A stretch of DNA of 64,000 bases from Betaproteobacteria bacterium UBA1934 (GTDB taxonomy: Bacteria; Pseudomonadota; Gammaproteobacteria; Burkholderiales; Rhodocyclaceae): positions 376,382-440,381 of the forward strand of contig DDFG01000004.1 of the NCBI GenBank assembly GCA_002337055.1, read 5' to 3'. The notes beneath the pieces are model-generated. The model had not been told where the DNA came from. It ran no database searches and saw only the letters and a program-made list of their open reading frames with translations. Positions 43,426 to 51,371 of this stretch are shown here, piece by piece. A program made the translations under genes and the position numbers. Position 1 is the stretch's first letter. Each line of letters starts with the position of its first letter.

Positions 43426-43653
43426 CTATTTGTCGGTGTTTCTGACGGATCTGCCTGGCGGAGAAACGGTCACAGCCGCTACAGTGACTTGCCCGGTGAC
43501 TGATTCTTGAGATTCCGGGAAGCAATTGCGCAGCGGACAAACTGTCCCCGGCGGGCATTCGTGCTCGACTGCACATTGCTGCTGCGTTTGATCGGTCAAC
43601 ACCATCGCGCGCATGAGCTCGCAACGACAAATCGGAGAATCGACATAGCTCAT
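43426..43653 (-). CDS. Small Cys-rich hypothetical protein
   Basis: A 75-residue protein with seven Cys, six of them in the first 47 residues: PICRCELMRAM, QCAVEHECPPGTVCPLRNCFPE. The ATG at 43653 has GAGG eight bases upstream. No signal peptide. The CxC and spaced Cys pairs suggest metal binding or a disulfide-rich domain. No family recognised. It converges with folE2 and is followed by no clear terminator. A second long frame over the same bases looks like a shadow. Confidence 0.5.
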   Translation of the reverse strand: MSYVDSPICRCELMRAMVLTDQTQQQCAVEHECPPGTVCPLRNCFPESQESVTGQVTVAAVTVSPPGRSVRNTDK

Positions 43654-43729
43654 GACAAACCTCGCCGGGGAAAGACCTTGCCTTGAGACAGGTCGTTATT
43701 GGAATTGTTTCGCTACACCCCGAAAAAGA

Positions 43730-45652
43730 TCAGGTCATCGGGGTCGCGGCTTCTAGTTCCATCTTAGCAAGGGTTTGCAGCAGATCAATCAGGAACATCA
43801 GTTCTTCGACCACCGGCATCGAAAAACCGCTGCGCTGGCCGCCGCGTGTGTCGCGGAGCAGTTGCTCCAGATAAAGCAGACAATCGTATCCCGGCCAGAG
43901 ACCGACAATGCGGCTGGCGATGTGCGCCAGATCCTCGATGCCGCGCTGCTCCCGCGCGGCCGTCTGCCAGTCGATCGGTAACGTCTCGGAAGAAGGCGGA
44001 GTCCCGGTGCTTGCGTTCTGCGCGGCCATCGCCTCCCAGCGCTGGATCTCGACGTTGAAATGCTGGTTCAGGTTGGCAGCCACCCGCTCGAATTCGCCGC
44101 GCATGCCTGCGATGCGATACACGTCCATCAGGCGTATCCACGGCGCCAGCGCGTCTTCCGGGTTCTGATCGACAAATTCCTGCAAGGCCTGGGCGGCGCC
44201 CTTGACGCGACCAAACGAGAGCATGATGTCGGCCAGTTCCATGACCGGTTCGACATCGAGTTGCTCCGGTCTGTGCGGTGGAATCGGCGGTTCCTTCTGG
44301 GCAACAGGGGGAGGCGGTGCCGATGGCTTGGCGGCGAACGGTGTCGCCACGTCATCGGCCACCTTGGGGAGAACGCTTGGCGCAGTTGCCACTCCCGCAA
44401 CGCCCGCGGCAGGCGCCTGAAATGCCCGAACGCGCCGGAAAGCCGGCACGGGTTCGTCGTCGAAGAATTCGGATTCGGCATCCCTGGGCGGATCGATCAC
44501 CGCCTTGGGGACCGGCAACGGCTCCTCGGCCTGGCGTTCCCTTGCCAAACGAACCCGACGCAGACCGACAACCAGCAAACCGATCACCAACACTGCCAAC
44601 AACGCCCAGATGAGCCATTCCAGCCAGAGTCCGTCCGGCTCGCGGATAGGGTGCGGCGTTGTAACCGGTACGGACACAGGCGGCGATGTCGGCGCCACGG
44701 CTGGCGTCGGGGACGATGTCGGCACCGCGACGGGGACCGGCTCCGGCATCGAGGCGCCGGCCGGTGACGATGAATTTGTCTGAGCCGACGCTTGCAGGCG
44801 GAAATCCTGCTGCACGACCGCTTGTCCGAGGCGCTGCAATTCGCTCAGCGTCGAATCCAGTTGCCGCAGCTTTTCCGCCGTATCCAGCTGCGACTGCGCC
44901 TGATCGTGCAGTGCTTGAAGTACTCGATATTCAAGGCGAAAGAGCTGGCGGCGCGGCGTATCGGCCTCGTCGATATTGCGCCAGGAAGCCAGCTCGTTTG
45001 CCAACAGCAACCGGGGCTCCCCCACCATGCCGGGGCCAGCGCCCAACACCACCCGGTCCCTGAAATCCGGGCGACCATTCATGACGGCAATCTTGCCGCT
45101 ATACAATTGCCCTGACCCGCGGGCACTCCTGTGAGGCTCCGCTGGCGGGGCGGGAAGAACGACCGGCGACGCGACGGCGGAGCGCCCACCTGGAGACACA
45201 GGGGTGCGAAAGGCAGGGCGTTCCGCCGGACGGGACGCGCCGCCTCCGAAGCCGGCAACCTGTTCAGGCACGGGAGGCAGGATACGCGATTCAGGCGTGA
45301 CGAGCTTGACACCAAACTCAAGCTTCAAATCGAAGCCGCAGCCCACCTGCAAAGGCAGGCGCACCTCGGGCGTTTCGACAAAATGGCTGGAGCGGACAAC
45401 GATAACGCCATCACCGGGACGCAGGCTGATGGCGCCCTGGTTGATCGACTTGCCACCCTCACGCGTGCCGGCAAAATGAATGCAGCCGGCATCGAGCGAT
45501 TCGCCCGGCGCCAGCCGATAATCGATTTCAACCGTGACTCGTTCCCCGACATGCGAGGCCGTGCGCGCCTCGCCCAGTGTCAGCGCAGAGGCCGCTGCGG
45601 CCGAGAACAGGCAAGCAAACGCCAGTAACACGCGAAGGTGATGCGAACTCAT
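43730..45652 (-). CDS. FimV-like polar hub protein
   Basis: A 640-residue protein with FimV architecture: signal peptide (MSSHHLRVLLAFACLFSAAAASA), an N-terminal periplasmic domain (LTLGEARTASHVGERVTVEIDY), a coiled-coil region (LDTAEKLRQLDSTLSELQRLGQ), Pro/Val-rich linker, one membrane helix (LIWALLAVLVIGLLVVGL), a Pro/Ala-rich cytoplasmic linker and a C-terminal TPR-like domain (LADIMLSFGRVKGAAQALQEFV). No LysM motif was clearly seen, so it may be a FimV relative rather than FimV itself. The start at 45652 overlaps the upstream gene stop (ATGA). FimV proteins organise type IV pilus and polar complexes. Confidence 0.75.
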   Translation of the reverse strand: MSSHHLRVLLAFACLFSAAAASALTLGEARTASHVGERVTVEIDYRLAPGESLDAGCIHFAGTREGGKSINQGAISLRPGDGVIVVRSSHFVETPEVRLPLQVGCGFDLKLEFGVKLVTPESRILPPVPEQVAGFGGGASRPAERPAFRTPVSPGGRSAVASPVVLPAPPAEPHRSARGSGQLYSGKIAVMNGRPDFRDRVVLGAGPGMVGEPRLLLANELASWRNIDEADTPRRQLFRLEYRVLQALHDQAQSQLDTAEKLRQLDSTLSELQRLGQAVVQQDFRLQASAQTNSSSPAGASMPEPVPVAVPTSSPTPAVAPTSPPVSVPVTTPHPIREPDGLWLEWLIWALLAVLVIGLLVVGLRRVRLARERQAEEPLPVPKAVIDPPRDAESEFFDDEPVPAFRRVRAFQAPAAGVAGVATAPSVLPKVADDVATPFAAKPSAPPPPVAQKEPPIPPHRPEQLDVEPVMELADIMLSFGRVKGAAQALQEFVDQNPEDALAPWIRLMDVYRIAGMRGEFERVAANLNQHFNVEIQRWEAMAAQNASTGTPPSSETLPIDWQTAAREQRGIEDLAHIASRIVGLWPGYDCLLYLEQLLRDTRGGQRSGFSMPVVEELMFLIDLLQTLAKMELEAATPMT

Positions 45653-46326
45653 TTCTTGTTGGGTTTGTCGTTCAAATAGCGGGCATCGTCGAAACTGGCG
45701 ATCCAGTGGGGTCGGTAAATCACGCACAGCGTGACCACCATGCCCGACAACCATGCCTCTGAAAAGCCTAACAGAAGATAGTAGGGCAAGTATTCATCAA
45801 GGAGGTAATCCAGCGGATAAATTCCGGCAAAACCCAAAATGAGTGTAGCGCCAATGCCAACTGCAAGCACTGCGAGGCCGCCGCCGAAAAAACCGTTGAC
45901 GAACACATACACAAATACCTGGCGCGGCAGAACCCGTTCGGCGAAATTCAACATCGCGCGGCTGACCAGAACACCGGGCGCGGCCACCAGCAGCGCGTTT
46001 ATGCCAAAGGCAAAGGCATCTGCCGCGCCGTTCAGGGTCACGCCGGCAAGCACCAGATTCAACCCTAGAAACGCCAGCGGGGCATCGAAGCACAGCGTAA
46101 ACACTGCCGCGCCGACAAAATGCAACTCAAGGCCGGGACGCACTCCCGCGCGCAGGCTCCAGACTAGCGTCAGCAGCACGATCATGCCGAGATACAAATT
46201 GAAACGCGAGGGTGCGAGCAGATCGCGCCAGCGTGCCTTGCGGAGCGCCAGGCCAACCGCCGCTGCCCACAAGCCCCAGGCAACCCAATACAGGTATTCG
46301 GGCAACAGGTCGGCAGGAATATTCAT
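45649..46326 (-). CDS. CbiM-superfamily membrane protein (COG3235-like)
   Basis: A 225-residue integral membrane protein with about six or seven helices. HFVGAAVFTLCFDAPLAFLGLNLVLAGVTLNG and AFGINALLVAAPGVLVSRAM resemble the CbiM/energy-coupling-factor S-component fold. No CbiQ/CbiO or transporter ATPase for an ECF complex is adjacent, so its substrate and partners are unknown. Coupled by four bases to the FimV-like gene and two bases after the lipoprotein gene. Confidence 0.75.
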   Translation of the reverse strand: MNIPADLLPEYLYWVAWGLWAAAVGLALRKARWRDLLAPSRFNLYLGMIVLLTLVWSLRAGVRPGLELHFVGAAVFTLCFDAPLAFLGLNLVLAGVTLNGAADAFAFGINALLVAAPGVLVSRAMLNFAERVLPRQVFVYVFVNGFFGGGLAVLAVGIGATLILGFAGIYPLDYLLDEYLPYYLLLGFSEAWLSGMVVTLCVIYRPHWIASFDDARYLNDKPNKK

Positions 46327-46328
46327 GC

Positions 46329-46934
46329 TCAGGGAGAGCGACAGCTGTCGCTGGTGCCACTGCGTGTCAGGCCGTCGACCCAGTCGCGCAACTGCGTGCT
46401 CAGCGCATCGCTGGCTTTGGCAAGCGCCTGCGCGCCACCCTGGGCGTCAGGCGCCGATGGCTCGACCAGATTGAACGACTGTGAAGCCACCTGCCGCCGG
46501 CGTGTGCGATCGAGTAGACGCGCCTCACCACGCAAGACCGCCGTGCTGGCACCAGGCGAGGCAAAATTCTGGCCGAATTCGTCAACATCCAACAGGATCA
46601 GGCAACCAAACTCGCCTGACGCCTGGGCAGCGGCCAGGCCCAGTTGCAAGCGCAATCGCTGCTGTAACAACTGGGAAGGCGGCGCCGCCCAACGCGCTGA
46701 CACATATTCGCGCAGACGGCCACTGTCAGCATAGTGCAGGCGATAACGCATCGGTGCGTCGTCGAACCACAGCGGCAGCCGGACTTCCAGCGCGGCACGC
46801 GGCAAGATCGCCTGGGGCGGTCGCGCTACCGGCGTTCCCAGATCGTAGATCGCCGGCGCACGATCGTCGATCGGCCGGTTGGTTTCGCAGGCAGCCAGCA
46901 GGCCCAGCAGGGCCGCAACAAGCAGAATTTTCAT
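46329..46934 (-). CDS. ABC-type transport auxiliary lipoprotein (Mla/MCE system)
   Basis: A 201-residue lipoprotein. The lipobox LLAAC ends the signal peptide (MKILLVAALLGLLAAC). The mature part fits the ABC_trans_aux domain found with MCE operons (LPRAALEVRLPLWFDDAPMRYRLHY, ARLLDRTRRRQVASQSFNL). It overlaps mlaD by four bases. Expected role: outer-membrane or periplasmic partner in phospholipid transport. Confidence 0.85.
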   Translation of the reverse strand: MKILLVAALLGLLAACETNRPIDDRAPAIYDLGTPVARPPQAILPRAALEVRLPLWFDDAPMRYRLHYADSGRLREYVSARWAAPPSQLLQQRLRLQLGLAAAQASGEFGCLILLDVDEFGQNFASPGASTAVLRGEARLLDRTRRRQVASQSFNLVEPSAPDAQGGAQALAKASDALSTQLRDWVDGLTRSGTSDSCRSP

Positions 46935-47854
46935 GGCGTACTCCGTGGTACCGCCGGGACGACGAATCCCGGCTCGCCCGGCCCCGGCACCGGTTTGGGT
47001 CGCCCAAGCAGAAGGCTTTCCGGGTGTTCTTCCAGGTTACGAAGCAGGCGGTTCAACTGACGTGTGGTCAGCGAAAGGTCTCGGCTCAGGTCATTGATCT
47101 TGTCAAACGCGGCCAGCGCGCCTTCGGCTGATGAGTCGCCATCCACCACCCGTTCCAGCTTCTCGGAGAGCGCCTGCACCCGGGGCAGCATGGCGCGTGC
47201 ATCGCGGAACAGCCCCTGAGCCGACTCCGCTGCGCCGTCGACATGCGCCACCGCCGCGCCGAGTCGCTGCATGCGTTCGTCCGCCAGCAGACGCTTGAGT
47301 TCGCCCGTACTGGCATCGAGGTTGGCCAGGGTGGCCGAAAAGTGTTTAAGATTGTCGTCACTCAAGAGAAGGCCGGCTTTTTCGAGCACCTGCAGGCCGT
47401 TCCGCATGGCACCGCTCGCCGTTTCACCCAGTTCATCGAGGATGGAAGGCGCCATGGCAATACGCGGCGCTTGCCCGACAACACTGCGCGTCAGGGGCGT
47501 GGCATCGCGCCCGTTGTCCTCGAGCAGTACATGCGCAATGCCGGTAATCCCCTGGTACCCCAGTTTGGCCGTGGTACCTCGTGTAACGGGAACCGCCTCG
47601 TCAACCTCGATACGAATCAGGATATTGCCCGGATCATTGCGATCAAGCGCAATTTCGCGCACCTTGCCCACCCGGATACCCCGGTAGCGTACCTGCCCCT
47701 GCGGACTCAACCCGGTAACGTTTTGCCGGGTCACCACCAGATACTCGGTCGTGCGCTCGCGGTTGCCACCCAGCCAGGCAACGCTGAGCACGGCTGCCAG
47801 CGCAAAGACGATCACGAAAATGCCAGCGGCGAGTGCGTGCGACTTGTTCTCCAT
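46931..47854 (-). CDS. mlaD: MlaD-type substrate-binding protein (MCE domain)
   Basis: A 307-residue protein with one N-terminal membrane anchor (AAGIFVIVFALAAVLSVAWLGG) and an MCE domain (YLVVTRQNVTGLSPQGQVRYRGIRVGKVREIALD, LGYQGITGIAHVLLED). The C-terminal half is helical and coiled-coil prone. It binds lipid between the MlaE/F permease and the envelope partner. Longer than E. coli MlaD, more like the MlaD of ttg2-type operons without mlaC. Ends four bases into the lipoprotein gene. Confidence 0.9.
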   Translation of the reverse strand: MENKSHALAAGIFVIVFALAAVLSVAWLGGNRERTTEYLVVTRQNVTGLSPQGQVRYRGIRVGKVREIALDRNDPGNILIRIEVDEAVPVTRGTTAKLGYQGITGIAHVLLEDNGRDATPLTRSVVGQAPRIAMAPSILDELGETASGAMRNGLQVLEKAGLLLSDDNLKHFSATLANLDASTGELKRLLADERMQRLGAAVAHVDGAAESAQGLFRDARAMLPRVQALSEKLERVVDGDSSAEGALAAFDKINDLSRDLSLTTRQLNRLLRNLEEHPESLLLGRPKPVPGPGEPGFVVPAVPRSTP

Positions 47855-47857
47855 GCC

Positions 47858-48631
47858 CTATCCTTGCTCTACACGGTTCGTTTCAGGTGCCCGATCCTGA
47901 CGAAAGAAATTGCGGATGAAAGGATGCCCGAATGCCTTCACCTCCGCCAGCGACCCATGCGCGATGATGTGTTGTTCCGCCAGTACTGCCACACTGCCGG
48001 CGAGTCCGTCCAGCGTCGGCAGATCGTGCGTCACCATGATCACGGTAAAACCCAGTTCGCGCTGTAGCTCTCCGATCAAGCGAACAAAAGCTTCGCTGCG
48101 ATCTGGGTCGAGACCGGCGGTCGGTTCGTCCAGCAACAGCAATTCCGGCTCCAGCGCCAGCGCACGCGCCAACGCGACCCGCTTGATCATACCGCCCGAC
48201 AATTCGGCTGGCATCAGCTGCCCGTGCCGTGGCTCGAGACCCACCTGGGCCAACTTCAGCAGCACCAGTCGCCGAATCCAATCCTCGTCGAGCACCTTCA
48301 GTTCACGCAACGGAAAGGCGATATTGTCATAAGCCGTCAGCGCTGAAAACAACGCACCCTGCTGAAAGAGCATGCCCAAACGGCGGCGTAAAGCGCGCTG
48401 CCGCGCCATATCGGGATCGCCCAAATCGGTGCCGAAGAGCCGGACGCTCCCGCGCAACGGCGCCAGCAACCCCAGAATTTCCCGCAACAAGGTCGTCTTG
48501 CCACTGCCGGAACCGCCGACCAGTGCCAACACCTCACCAGGCATGACGCGCAGATCGAGATCGCGGTGGATCAGGGTGTCGCCATATCCTGACCAGACGC
48601 CTTTCAACGCGACGACGGGTTCGGCGCTCAT
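47858..48631 (-). CDS. mlaF: MlaF-type ABC ATPase
   Basis: A 257-residue ATPase with Walker A GGSGSGKTTL, signature LSGGMIKRVALARAL and Walker B LLLLDEPTAGLD. The ATG at 48631 overlaps the mlaE stop (ATGA); the open frame before it lies inside mlaE and is not part of the gene. Drives lipid movement by the MlaE permease. Confidence 0.95.
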   Translation of the reverse strand: MSAEPVVALKGVWSGYGDTLIHRDLDLRVMPGEVLALVGGSGSGKTTLLREILGLLAPLRGSVRLFGTDLGDPDMARQRALRRRLGMLFQQGALFSALTAYDNIAFPLRELKVLDEDWIRRLVLLKLAQVGLEPRHGQLMPAELSGGMIKRVALARALALEPELLLLDEPTAGLDPDRSEAFVRLIGELQRELGFTVIMVTHDLPTLDGLAGSVAVLAEQHIIAHGSLAEVKAFGHPFIRNFFRQDRAPETNRVEQG

Positions 48632-49737
48632 CCGGGAATACCCAGATTGCGCGTGAAGATGGCGAACAGCGCGTCGAGCAGAATGACGCTGGTGATCGCC
48701 GAGACCACCGAAATGGTGGTATTGGCAGAGAGACTCTCGGTGTTGGGTTGCACGCGCAGTCCGAAATGGCAGGCGATCAACGCGATGAAAAACCCGAACA
48801 CGGCGCCCTTGCTGACACCGATCAGCAAGTTGGCCACCGGCACCGCACGCGGCAGCGTATCGAAAAAGTAGGCGTAGGAAAGGTCGAGTTGCAGGTTGGC
48901 CGCGACCATGCCGCCGAAGAGCGCCACCGCCGAAGTCCACAGGACCAGAAAAGGCATGGCCAGCGCCAGCGCGGCCACTTTCGGCAGCACGATGCGCAGG
49001 GTCCGCGAAATGCCCATCACAGCCAAGGCGTCGATTTCCTCGGTCACCCGCATCACGCCGATCTGCGCGGTCATCGCAGACCCCGAACGACCAGCGACGA
49101 GCACCGCCACCAGCACCGGGCCAAGTTCGCGGATCACCGAAATACCGAGAATATTGACGATGAACTGGTCGGCACCATAAGCCCTGAGTTGCAGCGCCGA
49201 CAGATAGCTCAGGGTGATGCCGATGAGAAATCCAACCAGTGCGGACACCGGCAGCGCGCGTGCGCCGGATTTGTAGAGATTGGCGGAAAATTCCTTCCAG
49301 GGAATTTCGCGCGGATGGCGTGCCAGAAACAGCAAGTCGAGCACAATCTGTCCGAACAGCGTCAGCACGCCGAGCGCGTGGCGGGCAATGCGGAGCGTGA
49401 CCTGCCCGGTTTCAACGATGATCGGTTCCGCCACCGGAGGCACCGGTGTCGCGTGCGGCGCAGCGGCCGCCCGCTCGACGATCTGCCGCGTTTGTGCCGG
49501 TATCTCCACGCGGGCTGGCCAGGTCTCGCCCCAGCAACGCCACAGGAACAAGGCCCCCGCGCTGTCGAGCCTGGACACACCGTCAAGATTCCAGACATCG
49601 ACCGGCGTCGCCAACTCGCGCCGCAGGATCGCCAACACTGGCATCATCGCCGCCAGCGTCCAATCGCCGGACAATTCGGCGCGTCGATCATGAACCCTTA
49701 TCGCAGGCGCCGCTGGGGCCGTGCCTTCAAGGTTCAT
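48628..49737 (-). CDS. mlaE: MlaE-type permease with N-terminal STAS domain
   Basis: A 369-residue protein. The first ~90 residues are a STAS-like domain (LSGDWTLAAMMPVLAILRREL, NLDGVSRLDSAGALFLWRC). In E. coli that domain is a separate protein, MlaB, so here MlaB appears fused to the permease. The MlaE part has the EQ-loop ELGPVLVAVLVAGRSGSAMTAQIGVMRVTEEIDALAVMG and five or six helices. Overlaps ppx by four bases. Confidence 0.93.
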   Translation of the reverse strand: MNLEGTAPAAPAIRVHDRRAELSGDWTLAAMMPVLAILRRELATPVDVWNLDGVSRLDSAGALFLWRCWGETWPARVEIPAQTRQIVERAAAAPHATPVPPVAEPIIVETGQVTLRIARHALGVLTLFGQIVLDLLFLARHPREIPWKEFSANLYKSGARALPVSALVGFLIGITLSYLSALQLRAYGADQFIVNILGISVIRELGPVLVAVLVAGRSGSAMTAQIGVMRVTEEIDALAVMGISRTLRIVLPKVAALALAMPFLVLWTSAVALFGGMVAANLQLDLSYAYFFDTLPRAVPVANLLIGVSKGAVFGFFIALIACHFGLRVQPNTESLSANTTISVVSAITSVILLDALFAIFTRNLGIPG

Positions 49738-51236
49738 CCTTTCTCCTTCTCCCGCACTGCTTCAACCTGAAACTGCAGGCCGATCCGCTGCCAGTAACCT
49801 TCGCCTTCTCGAAGCGCCGCCGCCGTCCACGGGTTGCCGGCCAGCCAGGCAGCCGGCAGTTCCAGGCGATAACCCCGCGGATGCCGTTTCACGCGCCAGG
49901 CCGGCAAGGCCCGCTCATCGCGCGAGCGGTGAAGTAGCGCGGCCAGGCGCAGACAGAACACCAGATCCCACTGCACGTCTTCACTGGCAAGGGATTGCAG
50001 TTTTTCCAGCTTGCCCCGGTGGCCAAGCACCAGCGCCGCCAGGCGTGCCTGATCTTTGCGTGAAAATCCCGGCATGTCGGCATAGCTGAGAATGTAAGCG
50101 CCGTGCTTGTGATAGGCGTTGTGCGCAACCGAAATACCGATTTCGTGCAACCGTGCCGCCCAGGAAAGCAACTGGAGATCGCCCTCGGCGGGCGGGCCGC
50201 CAGCCAGTTGCTCCAGCACCGCCACGGCGGTCTCTCGCACCCGCTCGGCCTGCCCGGCATCGGCCTGGTAGCGGCGCATGAAATGCGTGACCGTCGCGTC
50301 GCGCAGATCGTGATGGTGAAAACGCCCGAGTTGGTCGTAAAGCACACCGAGGCGCAGTGCGCCCTCGGAATACGTCATCCGCTCGAGTTCGAGTTCCTCG
50401 AACACCGCCGACATGATGGCGACGCCACCCGGCAACACCGGCAGCCGGTCGGTACGAATACCTGCCAGTTGCGTCGCTTCCGGCGAACCTGCCTTGATCA
50501 GCAGGGCGCAGAAGCGTTCCAGCCCCTCGCGCGTGATACCGCCTTCGTCCCCGGGGTTGAGGGCATTCATCTCCAGCACATCAGCAATCGCCCTCGCCGT
50601 GCCGGACGACCCGACCGCCTCTTTCCAGCCCAGCCGCAGATAGTCGTGCGCGATCAGCTCCAGCTCCTGCGCAGCGGCGACCTGGGCTTCGCGCAGGCGC
50701 TTTCTGTCCATTCGCCCGCCCGGAAAATAGCGTTGTGAATAACTGACGCAGCCCATGTAGAGCGATTCCATTGCCTGCGGCTCGTGCCGCTTGCCGATGA
50801 TGAATTCGGTCGATCCCCCTCCGATGTCGACCACCAGCCGTTTGTGTGCCGCCGCCGGAAGGGAATGCGAGGCGCCGATATAGATCAGGCGCGCTTCTTC
50901 GCGGCCGGCGATGACTTCGATGGGAAAGCCCAGAACCTTCTCCGCCTGCTCGATAAACTCGGGAGCGTTCTTGGCCACGCGCAACGTATTGGTTGCCACG
51001 GCGCGCACGGCACCTCGGTCGAATCCGCGCAGTCGCTCGCCGAACACCGCCAGTGCTTCGAGCGCGCGCCGTTGCGATGCATCATCCAGGCGCTTATCGG
51101 GGCTGAGGCCTGAGGCCAACCGAACCGCCGACTTCAGCGAATCGAGCGGATAAATCTGGTCATCGACGACACGCCCGACTTGCAGCCTGAAGCTGTTGGA
51201 CCCCAGATCGATCGCGGCGATCGTTTCGTAAACCAT
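49734..51236 (-). CDS. ppx: Exopolyphosphatase (Ppx/GppA)
   Basis: A 500-residue sugar-kinase-fold hydrolase that releases phosphate from polyphosphate ends. Phosphate-binding motifs IAAIDLGSNSFRLQV and VVDIGGGSTEFIIG are clear, followed by an HD-like C-terminal helical domain (AARLHEIGISVAHNAYHKHG). Divergent from ppk, with 135 bases between. First gene of the run that continues into the mla operon. Confidence 0.95.
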   Translation of the reverse strand: MVYETIAAIDLGSNSFRLQVGRVVDDQIYPLDSLKSAVRLASGLSPDKRLDDASQRRALEALAVFGERLRGFDRGAVRAVATNTLRVAKNAPEFIEQAEKVLGFPIEVIAGREEARLIYIGASHSLPAAAHKRLVVDIGGGSTEFIIGKRHEPQAMESLYMGCVSYSQRYFPGGRMDRKRLREAQVAAAQELELIAHDYLRLGWKEAVGSSGTARAIADVLEMNALNPGDEGGITREGLERFCALLIKAGSPEATQLAGIRTDRLPVLPGGVAIMSAVFEELELERMTYSEGALRLGVLYDQLGRFHHHDLRDATVTHFMRRYQADAGQAERVRETAVAVLEQLAGGPPAEGDLQLLSWAARLHEIGISVAHNAYHKHGAYILSYADMPGFSRKDQARLAALVLGHRGKLEKLQSLASEDVQWDLVFCLRLAALLHRSRDERALPAWRVKRHPRGYRLELPAAWLAGNPWTAAALREGEGYWQRIGLQFQVEAVREKEKG

Positions 51237-51309
51237 GCGAGGTTAAGCCCGGTTGCGCAAAGCAGGCATTCTAGCATCGCCCGGCAAAGCAGAAGATGCG
51301 CGACGCGGA

Positions 51310-51343
51310 ACGTCATGAACTGGTCACATTTACGTCATATACT
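51310..51343 (+). promoter_or_regulatory. Pho box and -10 of the ppk promoter
   Basis: Three direct repeats with exact 11-base period carry the PhoB half-site: ACGTCAT (51310-51316), TGGTCAC (51321-51327) and ACGTCAT (51332-51338). The first two with their 4-base spacer form an 18-base box (ACGTCATGAACTGGTCAC) that matches the CTGTCATAWAWCTGTCAY consensus at 12 of 18 positions. A -10 TATACT (51338-51343) lies exactly ten bases after this box, the standard Pho promoter geometry, replacing a -35. The predicted start is near 51350, upstream of GGAGG and the ATG at 51372. Confidence 0.75.
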
Positions 51344-51371
51344 GGCAAAAAATCTGGAGGATCGTCGCGCC

